The notes under the pieces are model-generated. The model did no database searches and had not been told where the DNA came from. It worked only from the letters and a program-made list of their open reading frames with translations. From positions 150,781 to 214,780 of the forward strand of contig JAKLEB010000003.1 of NCBI GenBank assembly GCA_022711765.1: a stretch of 64,000 bases of DNA, read 5' to 3'. This document shows positions 57,416-64,000 of the stretch, in pieces. The first letter of the stretch is position 1; each line of letters opens with the position of its first letter. A program made the position numbers and the translations under genes. Origin of the DNA: Candidatus Krumholzibacteriota bacterium. Lineage in GTDB: Bacteria; Krumholzibacteriota; Krumholzibacteriia; LZORAL124-64-63.

Positions 57416-59812
57416 GTGCGGTCGCTGGTCTGGACGACCACGGCGCCGTCGCGCGCGCAGCTGCGGCGAGACGGCTACCACGTCGTCCGCTTCCGCGATC
57501 TGCGCCGCGCGATCGTCCGTTCGCGCGCCGCGGGGATCCGGCGGTCGTCGTTGCGCAACCCGGCGGCCGCCGTGCTCGCCCGTTTCGCGCGGTTCCCTGC
57601 GGTCGCCGTCCTCGACGTGCCGTGCGAGACCGTCGAGGACCTCCGCCTCGTCCACGGCTACCTCGTCGAGCCGGCGTACCGCCGCGACTGCTCGCTCCTC
57701 GTCCACGCGACGCGCGAGCTCGAAACGCTGCAGGCGGACGCGTTCGTCGATCCAGAGTGGGGCTACCCGTGGACGCTCGAGCGGCTCCGCCACCTGGCGA
57801 AGATCGCCGGGGTTCCTCGGGACGCGCCGCTGCCGCCGCGCGACAACTGGCGACGTCGGCTGGCCCGCCGGCTGTGGCGGCGCGACGACGGCGCCCCCGG
57901 CCCGCGGTCGCGCCTGGATCCGGAGCAGACGGCCGCCGCGCATGCCGGCGACGGCGTCGTCCAGGTGATCGCGCCGGCCGGCAGCGGCAAGACCACGGTC
58001 CTTGTCGAGCGAGTCAAGACGCTGCTCGAACGCGGCGTCCCGGCGGACCGGATCCTCTGCACGACGTTCAACAAGGACGCCAAGCTCGAGATCGCGGCGC
58101 GCCTCGCGAAGGCCGAAGTGGCGGGAGTCGCCGTCCGCAGCTTCCACGGTCTCGGCTGGTCGATTCTCCACGAGGAACGGCGGCTGCGTTCGCGGATCGG
58201 GGCGATCGGCCACGCCCAGTGGCGCCAGCTCGCGCGCGAGGCGATGGACGCCGAGCCCGGCGGCGTATGGATCGACGCGCCCGACGCCCAGGCGGCGATC
58301 AGCGCGTTCAAGCTGGCGGCGATGGTCGATCCGCCGGCGGCGCGAATCCGCGCGGATCCGCAGGACGCCCGGGCGCGGACGGCGGCCCGGCTCTACGAGC
58401 TGTATGAACGGTGCCTGCGGCAGCGGCACATGCTCGACTTCGACGACCTGATCGCGGCCGCGGTCGACCTGCTGCGCAAGGACGCGGCCGTCCGGCGTCG
58501 CTGGCAGGAGCGGTTCCTTCGGGTCCTGGTCGACGAGTACCAGGACATCGAACCGGCCCAGGCGATCCTCGTCGGTCTGCTCGCCGCGCCGCAGGACTCC
58601 CTGTTCTGCGTCGGCGACGAGGACCAGTGCATCTACGCCTGGCGCCGGGCGACCGTCGAGCGGGTCGTCGAGCTCGACCAGGTCTATCCGGGGCTCGAGC
58701 GATACCCGCTCGTGCGGAACTACCGCTGCGGCACCCGGATCACGACGGCCTCGCGGCGCGCCATCGAGCACAATCGCCGCCGGTTCCGCAAGCCGCTCTT
58801 GCCCGGCGCCGCGCACGCGGGCGAGATCACGGTCACCGCGTTCGCCGACCGCGGGCGCGGGGCGGCGTTCGTCGCCGACCGGCTGCGCGACGCCGAGCGC
58901 GGCAGGACGGCGGTGCTCGCGCGCACGACGGCCCTCCTGCGGGACGTCGCGCTCGCGTGCGCGAGGCGCGGGGTCGGCTTCGACGGTCCCGCGAAGCTGG
59001 TGCGGTCGACGGAGGCCGGCGAGACCGTCGCCGCCTACCTCCGTCTCGTCAGCGATCCCGGCCGCGCCGCCGCCGAGGACGTCGACCGCGCCTTCCGCAT
59101 CCCCAACCGTGCGCTTCCGGCGAGCGCGGCGGAGTCCGTCGCGGCCAGCCTGCGCGCAGGCGACACCTTCGCGCGGGCCGTGGCCCCGGTGACCGCGCCG
59201 TCGTGGCGGCGGGCGCGGATCGCGGAGGCCGCCGCGTTCCTCGACGCGCTCGTCGGGGACGACGCGGCGGACCGGGTGATCGCTCGCCTGCGCGGCGAGG
59301 GCGGGCTCGACCGCCACTACGCCTCGGCGGAGCGCCTGAATCCGACGGAACAGGTGGAGGTCGAGGCGCTCGTGCGCGCCCAGGCGGCGGCCCGGGGGAT
59401 GTCTCCGCGGCAGTTCGCCGCCCAGCTCGACGGGGAGTCCCGGCTGCTGCGCGAGCATCGGCGACCCGCTGCGGTCGAACTCGTGACGATCCACGGCGCC
59501 AAGGGCCGGGAGTGGAGCCACGTCATCCTGTTCGGGGCCGACCAGGGCCAGCTGCCGCACGCCTGCTCGGCGGCCGAAGGCGCGAGCGGGGTCGAAGACG
59601 AGCGCCGGCTCTTCTACGTCGCCGTGACCCGCGCGAAGGACCGCCTCGAGATCGTGTGCACGGCGAGGGCCGAGAGCCGGTTCCTGGCGGAGGCCGGGCT
59701 GCGGGTGCGGGCGCCGGCGGCCGGGCAGGCCGCGCGCGGCGACGCCGCTTCGACTTCTGCCTCGCCAAACCGCGGTTCGCCTGGGTATCATCGCGCGGAC
59801 ACGCCGACCTGA
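57416..59812 (+). CDS. UvrD/Rep-like SF1A helicase with novel N-terminal extension
   Basis: This is a protein of about 798 residues. From residue 167 on it is a complete UvrD-type 3'-5' helicase: LDPEQTAAAHA (Q), APAGSGKTT 186-194 (I), CTTFNKDAKLEI (Ia), VDEYQDIEPAQ (II), GDEDQCIYAWRRA (III), LVRNYRCGTRI (IV), VTIHGAKGREWSHVIL (V) and RRLFYVAVTRAKDRLEI (VI). The first 165 residues (FPAVAVLDVPCETVEDLRLVHGYLVEP, WGYPWTLERLRHLAKIAGVP, an Arg-rich hinge) match nothing I know. The start is uncertain: the GTG at 57416 is the best in-frame codon before the extension, but its ribosome site is weak, and the frame stays open upstream into atpD. It probably acts in DNA repair or defence. Confidence 0.85.
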   Translation: MRSLVWTTTAPSRAQLRRDGYHVVRFRDLRRAIVRSRAAGIRRSSLRNPAAAVLARFARFPAVAVLDVPCETVEDLRLVHGYLVEPAYRRDCSLLVHATRELETLQADAFVDPEWGYPWTLERLRHLAKIAGVPRDAPLPPRDNWRRRLARRLWRRDDGAPGPRSRLDPEQTAAAHAGDGVVQVIAPAGSGKTTVLVERVKTLLERGVPADRILCTTFNKDAKLEIAARLAKAEVAGVAVRSFHGLGWSILHEERRLRSRIGAIGHAQWRQLAREAMDAEPGGVWIDAPDAQAAISAFKLAAMVDPPAARIRADPQDARARTAARLYELYERCLRQRHMLDFDDLIAAAVDLLRKDAAVRRRWQERFLRVLVDEYQDIEPAQAILVGLLAAPQDSLFCVGDEDQCIYAWRRATVERVVELDQVYPGLERYPLVRNYRCGTRITTASRRAIEHNRRRFRKPLLPGAAHAGEITVTAFADRGRGAAFVADRLRDAERGRTAVLARTTALLRDVALACARRGVGFDGPAKLVRSTEAGETVAAYLRLVSDPGRAAAEDVDRAFRIPNRALPASAAESVAASLRAGDTFARAVAPVTAPSWRRARIAEAAAFLDALVGDDAADRVIARLRGEGGLDRHYASAERLNPTEQVEVEALVRAQAAARGMSPRQFAAQLDGESRLLREHRRPAAVELVTIHGAKGREWSHVILFGADQGQLPHACSAAEGASGVEDERRLFYVAVTRAKDRLEIVCTARAESRFLAEAGLRVRAPAAGQAARGDAASTSASPNRGSPGYHRADTPT

Positions 59813-59829
59813 ACCGCCGCCGGGAGGCC

Positions 59830-60204
59830 ATGATTGTGCGCACCGCGACGTTCGCCCTCGTCTTCGCTCTCCTCGCCAATGCCACCGCGAACGTCCTCAT
59901 CCGCTGGGGCATGAAGGACCTGCAGCTCAGCCTCGGACAGCCCGCGCAGGTCGCGCGGGCGATCCTGTTCAACGGCCGGGTCATGGCGGGCATCGTGCTG
60001 TTCGCGTGCAACGTCCTGGCGTACGCCTACGCGCTCAGCCGCATCCGCCTGAGCGTCGCCTACCCCGTGATGACGAGCCTCGGTCTCGTGATCGTGATGG
60101 TGCTGTCGTTCGTCTTGATGGGCGAGCGCATCACGCCGCTGCAGGTCGTGGGGACGGCGTTGATCCTGGGAGGGGTCGTGCTGGTGGCGAGCCAGATGGG
60201 GTAG
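59830..60204 (+). CDS. Small DMT/SMR-type four-helix membrane transporter
   Basis: This 124-residue protein has four hydrophobic helices. The first contains TFALVFALLANATANVLIRWGMKD, the third RIRLSVAYPVMTSLGLVIVMVLSFVL, and the fourth GERITPLQVVGTALILGGVVLVA. The SVAYPVMTSLG and GERITPLQVVG motifs are those of EmrE-like/EamA half-size transporters. It may work as a dimer for export of cations or lipid-linked sugars. The ATG follows GGGAGG, 17 bp after the helicase. Confidence 0.88.
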   Translation: MIVRTATFALVFALLANATANVLIRWGMKDLQLSLGQPAQVARAILFNGRVMAGIVLFACNVLAYAYALSRIRLSVAYPVMTSLGLVIVMVLSFVLMGERITPLQVVGTALILGGVVLVASQMG

Positions 60205-60551
60205 GAAAAGCAGGGGGCCACCGAGACGACCGAGGTCGTCAAGCCCGCCGGTGGCCCCACCTCACCGCATGCAATGCGGAAACGACGATGTCTGGCATGC
60301 GACTATCGTCAACAAATGGACCCGATCGGCGGAAGTAAAGAGAAAAATAGATCTCAATTACAGATATTCCGTATACAATATGCGGACTGCGTTTTCCGCG
60401 TGGAAGCAAACGAGATCCGCGTTTCCCGGAACTCCGGTCGGGCGGTACGGGTTATGCAATGTCGCGCTTGCTCAAGCCGCGTGGATGCTGCATTCTACAC
60501 GACGCCGGCACTCGCACAGTCGACCCTCGAGACGGGAAGGAACCTGCCAGC
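60205..60551. other. Spacer with complex hairpin and AT-rich promoter zone
   Basis: The left part holds the hairpin at 60214-60258. Then follows a distinctly AT-rich section (60325-60390: GTAAAGAGAAAAATAG, GTATACAATATGCGG) with TACAAT as a -10 candidate for the DUF882 gene, although no good -35 is seen. No gene is supported in this spacer. Confidence 0.55.
60214..60258. terminator. Branched inverted repeat after the DMT transporter
   Basis: The outer arms GGGGCCACCG (60214-60223) and CGGTGGCCCC (60249-60258) are perfect; inside, GACGAC and GTCGTC form a second small stem. A U-run is lacking, so termination would be Rho-assisted, or the structure may serve RNA stability. Confidence 0.5.
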
Positions 60552-61115
60552 GTGAACGACGGATCTCCTGGCGGACTCGATCGCCGACGCTTCCTGGGCC
60601 TCTGTGGCCGCGCCGCCCTGCTCGCCCTCCTGCCGCTGCCGTTGCGTCCTGCAATGGCCGCGAACGTGCCGCAGGACCGCGTCATCGGTTTCCTGAACAC
60701 CCACACGGGGGAAAAACTGATCTGCGCGTATCGCGAAGGCGGCGTGATCGTCCCGGACGCGATCGCGGCGGTCTCCCACATCCTGCGCGATCACCGCACG
60801 GGAGAGGTCAAGCTCATCGACACGCGCCTGCTCGACCTGCTGGCGGACATCTCGCGCCGGCTCGAAGCGCACTCGCCGTTCCACGTGATCTCCGGCTACC
60901 GCTCGCCCGCCACGAACGCCGCCATGCGCCGCGCGGGGCGCGGCGTGGCGCGGCGCAGCTTCCACATCCAGGGCAAGGCGATCGACATCCGGATCCCGGG
61001 AATCGACACCAGGATCCTCTGCCGGGCGGCGCTAGGGGAACATCGGGGCGGCGTCGGACACTACCCCGCGTCCGATTTCGTCCACGTCGACACCGGCCCC
61101 GTCCGCCACTGGTAG
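60552..61115 (+). CDS. Tat-exported DUF882/YcbK-like murein peptidase
   Basis: This 187-residue protein begins with a twin-arginine signal (DRRRFLGLCGRAALLALLPL and AMAA). The DUF882 (M15-like) domain follows: RVIGFLNTHTGEKL, LLDLLADISRRLEAHSPFHVISGYRSPATNAAMR, SFHIQGKAIDIRIPG and the C-terminal HVDTGPVRHW. The H-Q-G-x-A-x-D and H-V-D ligands for zinc are intact. It should cut peptidoglycan cross-links in the periplasm, as MepK does. The GTG at 60552 is chosen for the Tat signal; a longer frame begins at 60459. Its last 28 codons overlap antisense with the L,D-transpeptidase gene. Confidence 0.9.
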   Translation: MNDGSPGGLDRRRFLGLCGRAALLALLPLPLRPAMAANVPQDRVIGFLNTHTGEKLICAYREGGVIVPDAIAAVSHILRDHRTGEVKLIDTRLLDLLADISRRLEAHSPFHVISGYRSPATNAAMRRAGRGVARRSFHIQGKAIDIRIPGIDTRILCRAALGEHRGGVGHYPASDFVHVDTGPVRHW

Positions 61116-62621
61116 CGGGTCGATGACGCGCTTCGGGTTCGCCAGCGCCGCGGCGAGCAGGAGATCGTGTCCGTAGACGTCGTCGCGGAACTGGATCGCC
61201 CCATCCGGTTCGACCCAGGCCGTCCAGTAGACCAGGTGCACGGGCACCGCGCGCGGCAATGCGTACTGGCCGCGGCGATCGCTCGCCAGCGCGGCCTCGA
61301 TCCTCTCGACGGCCGCCGGGCCGGAATCCTCGACCAGGAACCTCGCCAGGGCGCGCGGATCCTCGATGCGCACGCAGCCAGAGCTGTAGAAACGAGCCGG
61401 CGCCGCGAAGCGGCCGCGGCTCGGCGTGTCGTGGATGTATACGGCGTACGGATTCGCGAAATGGAATTTCACGCGACCCAGGGGATTGAGCGGGCCGGGA
61501 TCCTGGCGCAGCTTGAACCCGAGATCCGCCGGCGTGATGGCCGACCAGTCGATGGTCGCGGGGTCGAGCTCCGGAGCGCCCGCGAGCCAGTTCGCGAAGA
61601 CGCGGATGCCCTGGACGCGGAGGTACTCGGGATCCTCGCGGAGGTGCGGCAGGACATCCTGGCGGGCGAGCTTCGGCGGGATGTTCCAGGCCGGGTTCAG
61701 TTCGATGTTCGTGATGCGGCTCGACAGGGCCGGCGTCGGCCGGTCCGGACGGCCGACCACGGCTCGCATCGTCCGGCGGACCGTGTCGTCCGCGACCATG
61801 GCGAGCGAACCACCGGCCACGTTCACAATGACGTGCCGGCGGCCCAGATTGCGCGGCAGCCAGCGCAGCCGTTCGAGGTTGAGCGCGACCTGGCGGACCC
61901 GGGCCTCGGCGGTGACGTCGAGCGCCGTGACCGTCCGGCTACCGACCACCCCGTCGGCGGCGAGTCCGTGCCCACGCTGGAACCGGACGACGGCCGCCGC
62001 GAGATCCGTGTCGAACAGCAGCGAATCCGGGCCGCACACCGGGGTCTGGCCCAGCCGTTCCCGCAACCGCGGCACCCGCGGGTCGAATTCGCCGAGATGG
62101 AGAGACGGGCCGACGCCGACGCCGGGCCAGCCGCCGGCGTCCGCGATGGACCGCAGGTTGGCAAGCGCCGCGCGGAGCCGGCGGTAATTCGGATCGCTCG
62201 GGGCGAGATTCTCGAGCGCGGCGGCGAAACCGCTGCCGCGTTCGCGGATCTCGGCGACCAGCGCCGCCGGATCGTCCCGGCGGTCGGGCGCGGCCGCATC
62301 GTCGGGCCCGGTCGTCCCGGTCCAGCGGGGGCCGGTCAGGTGAGCCGCGTACTCGACGATCGCGGCGTCGAGCCGGCGGTCCAGCCGGGCGAGGCGGTAG
62401 GGGTCGAGCCGCGTGAACGGATCGCGCCAGGCGCGCGCGAGCTCGGCCGCCCCGTAGTCCGCGGGATCGAGGCCGTGAGATCCGGCGTCGAGGAGAAGCT
62501 CGATGATCGCGTCGATCTGGGCCGGCGGCAGCGAGCCGTCCAGCCAGGCGGCGGGCGCGGAGGCAGTGGTCAGTCCAATGGTTAAACCCAGGCAAACATT
62601 GAGGATGAGTCGAGTCGACAT
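61032..62621 (-). CDS. L,D-transpeptidase (YcbB/LdtD-like)
   Basis: This 529-residue periplasmic enzyme cross-links peptidoglycan stems between meso-Dap residues (3-3 links), bypassing penicillin-sensitive enzymes. It has a signal peptide (ILNVCLGLTIGLTTASAPA), an N-terminal scaffold domain, a peptidoglycan-binding domain near 173-238 (LAAAVVRFQRGHGLAADGVVGSRTVTALDV), and the YkuD catalytic domain. His397 lies in YIHDTPS and catalytic Cys416 in SSGCVRI. The length and domain order match LdtD. It converges on and overlaps the DUF882 gene by 84 bp. The last 27 residues lie in that overlap. Confidence 0.93.
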   Translation of the reverse strand: MSTRLILNVCLGLTIGLTTASAPAAWLDGSLPPAQIDAIIELLLDAGSHGLDPADYGAAELARAWRDPFTRLDPYRLARLDRRLDAAIVEYAAHLTGPRWTGTTGPDDAAAPDRRDDPAALVAEIRERGSGFAAALENLAPSDPNYRRLRAALANLRSIADAGGWPGVGVGPSLHLGEFDPRVPRLRERLGQTPVCGPDSLLFDTDLAAAVVRFQRGHGLAADGVVGSRTVTALDVTAEARVRQVALNLERLRWLPRNLGRRHVIVNVAGGSLAMVADDTVRRTMRAVVGRPDRPTPALSSRITNIELNPAWNIPPKLARQDVLPHLREDPEYLRVQGIRVFANWLAGAPELDPATIDWSAITPADLGFKLRQDPGPLNPLGRVKFHFANPYAVYIHDTPSRGRFAAPARFYSSGCVRIEDPRALARFLVEDSGPAAVERIEAALASDRRGQYALPRAVPVHLVYWTAWVEPDGAIQFRDDVYGHDLLLAAALANPKRVIDPLPVADGAGVDVDEIGRGVVSDAAPMFP

Positions 62622-62752
62622 GGTCGAGGTCCCGTGCTTTCCAGGTGTCTCTCGTCCCTGAGGTGCTGCCGGGCGTTCCGTCACGCCGGCCCCGATGTGC
62701 GATCCAGGCCGGGCATGATTATACAACAACTCGAACAAAAAAGAAAATAGTG

Positions 62753-63763
62753 TTATCGCTCGCGAGGCCGGCGGGCGGTCAGGACACCGCTGTTGACCGC
62801 CACGCAGGACCGGCTCAAGTCGCACATTCCCAGCGCCCGGCAGCATGACTCCACCTCGGTCCAAGTATAGCTCTTTCCGCCGATCGTCCCCACCAGCATG
62901 TTGACGGCGAACCGGGCGCCGAACGCGGGTTCCGCGCGCGAATCGGCGAGGAAGAAGTCCTTGATCACGAGGAGACCTCCCGGGGCGAGGACGCCGGCGG
63001 TCCGGGCGAGCAGGCTCCGCGTCTCGGGTTCCGACAGGCTGTGGATGACGTTCGAGACGTAGACGGCGTCGTAGGGCTCGTCGCCCTCGCGCAGCAGCGG
63101 ATCCACGTGGTAGTCGCCCGCGAGGACGGATATGCGGTCGGCGAGGCCGGCCGCCGCGATCTCCTCGGCGGCGATCGGTGCCACCTCGGGCAGGTCGAAG
63201 ACCACGGCGCGCAGTCCGGGCCACCGGCGGCAGAACGTGATCGCGCTCGTGCCGGGCCCGCCGCCGAGGTCCAGCAGCCGCCGGCGTTCGCCGAGTTCGG
63301 GCAGGAGGTCCGCGACCTCCTGGCTGCTGCGCCGGGAGATGTCCTTCATGCCGCAGATGAACGCGCGCAGCGCACGGCCGGTGCGCGGCGCGGCGGTGTC
63401 GGCAGCCGGCTCGCCGGTGCGGACAACGGTCGCGAGCTGCGTCCAGCGCGCCAGCAGATGGTGGTGGTGGTCGAGGATGCTGTGGATCGAGTCCGGGCCG
63501 GCCGGGTCGAGCAGCGGGGCGAGGGCGGCGCGGGTCGCGAACTGGCCGGTCGCGAACCGATCGAGCACGCCGGCGCCCGCGAGCGCCAGCAGCAGGATCT
63601 CGAGCGCGCGGCGGTCGCAGGCGAGATCGTCGGCGAGGTCGTCCACCGCGCGCGGACCATCGCGCAAGGCGCCGAACACGCCGAGGTGGTTCGCGGCCAG
63701 GAGGATGATCGCGTCCTGGTAGCCGGTGGAGATCCGGTCGAGGAAGCGGCGCGGGTCGTCCAT
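62753..63763 (-). CDS. SAM-dependent O-methyltransferase (dimerising class)
   Basis: This 336-residue enzyme has an N-terminal winged-helix dimerisation domain (STGYQDAIILLAANHLGVFGAL, LACDRRALEILLLALAGAGVLDR) and a class I SAM fold (LLDLGGGPGTSAITFCRRWPGL, VVFDLPEVAPIA, YDAVYVSNVIHSLSEPE, LLVIKDFFLAD). This is the layout of the acetylserotonin/hydroxyindole O-methyltransferase-like group used on small aromatic or secondary metabolites. The substrate is unknown and no biosynthetic genes are adjacent. The ATG at 63763 starts MDDPRRFLDRI; 12 open codons precede it without conservation. Confidence 0.88.
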   Translation of the reverse strand: MDDPRRFLDRISTGYQDAIILLAANHLGVFGALRDGPRAVDDLADDLACDRRALEILLLALAGAGVLDRFATGQFATRAALAPLLDPAGPDSIHSILDHHHHLLARWTQLATVVRTGEPAADTAAPRTGRALRAFICGMKDISRRSSQEVADLLPELGERRRLLDLGGGPGTSAITFCRRWPGLRAVVFDLPEVAPIAAEEIAAAGLADRISVLAGDYHVDPLLREGDEPYDAVYVSNVIHSLSEPETRSLLARTAGVLAPGGLLVIKDFFLADSRAEPAFGARFAVNMLVGTIGGKSYTWTEVESCCRALGMCDLSRSCVAVNSGVLTARRPRER

Positions 63764-63798
63764 GCGCGGCAGTCTACGGCGGGCGTCGCGGACGCGCA

Positions 63799-63843
63799 AC
63801 GCCCGGCTGTCACGGCGCGCGAGCGCACGCGACAGCCGGGCGT
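63799..63843. terminator. Perfect 13-bp inverted repeat upstream of the methyltransferase
   Basis: Arms ACGCCCGGCTGTC (63799-63811) and GACAGCCGGGCGT (63831-63843) lie 21 bp after the stop of the right-edge gene and 35 bp before the methyltransferase start. A U-run is absent. It is a probable Rho-assisted terminator for the right-edge gene. Confidence 0.55.
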
Positions 63844-63863
63844 CGTGACGTCCCGCGGCTACA

Positions 63864-64000
63864 TCATTTGAGCAGCGTCATCTTCCGCACCAGCTCGCCG
63901 CCGTCGGTGGTGAGCCGGTAGAAGTAGAGGCCGCTCGAGACCGCGCCGCCGTGCTCGTCACGGCCCTGCCAGGTCACCGAGTGCCGGCCCGCCGCCTGCA
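63864..64000 (-). CDS. C-terminal fragment of a sorting-tail (FlgD-like) exported protein
   Basis: The last 44 residues of a gene enter from the right edge. They read [20 protein letters not shown], then [19 protein letters not shown] and stop. This is the same FlgD-like/T9SS-type tail as at 25475-27175 (WDGKDEQGRTMASGAYF). It marks a second secreted or surface protein. The function lies outside the window. Confidence 0.85.
   Translation of the reverse strand, partial: QAAGRHSVTWQGRDEHGGAVSSGLYFYRLTTDGGELVRKMTLLK

Overview
The window is a very G+C-rich bacterial chromosome segment. It holds a textbook replication-origin neighbourhood at about 27.4-57.3 kb, with accessory genes on both sides. 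dnaA, dnaN, recF, dciA, gyrB and gyrA run leftward from about 36.5 kb. rpmH, rnpA, yidD, yidC, khpB/jag, mnmE, mnmG, rsmG, two parS sites, parA, parB, a histidine kinase, an M23 peptidase, a bactofilin and the whole atp operon run rightward. The divergent spacer between dnaA and rpmH carries DnaA-box-like sequences and is the best candidate for oriC, so most core genes are transcribed away from it.

Two genes encode exported proteins with FlgD-like or type-IX-like C-terminal tails (25475-27175, and a fragment at the right edge). Together with the high G+C and the long Ala/Arg-rich linkers, this suggests an uncultured member of the FCB group or a neighbour such as Eisenbacteria or Krumholzibacteriota. 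That placement is inference; no rRNA gene is present to confirm it.

Left flank (1-27 kb). At the edge sit a DEAH/SNF2-type helicase and an excisionase-like HTH protein, which look like the end of a defence island. A three-helix holin-like protein lies downstream of clpB. A divergent ribbon-helix-helix/PIN toxin-antitoxin pair has a near-perfect promoter and appears to be transcribed leaderless. Then come an iron regulator-feoA-feoB-Cys-rich protein operon, an HDOD signalling protein, a DUF2270 protein, a DEDDh exonuclease, an XRE regulator with its membrane-protein partner, ilvE, and a membrane glycosyltransferase fused to TPRs. These are followed by a minor-pilin cassette (fimT, pilV, pilW, pilX), a coupled ABC-F/hflX/MFS operon, an AraC-type regulator and a calcium-repeat surface protein.

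Right flank (57.4-64 kb). A UvrD-like helicase has an unexplained N-terminal extension of about 165 residues. It is followed by a small DMT-type membrane protein, a Tat-exported DUF882 peptidase that overlaps tail-to-tail with an L,D-transpeptidase, an O-methyltransferase, and the start of a second sorting-tail protein.

No tRNA, rRNA, CRISPR array or insertion sequence was recognised. Nothing here is clearly a complete undescribed system. The strongest leads are the left-edge helicase/HTH module, the leaderless toxin-antitoxin and XRE promoters, the phased GACAA repeats in front of clpB, the par-kinase-peptidase-bactofilin linkage, the ABC-F/HflX/MFS operon, the extended UvrD-like helicase and the antisense-overlapping cell-wall enzyme pair.
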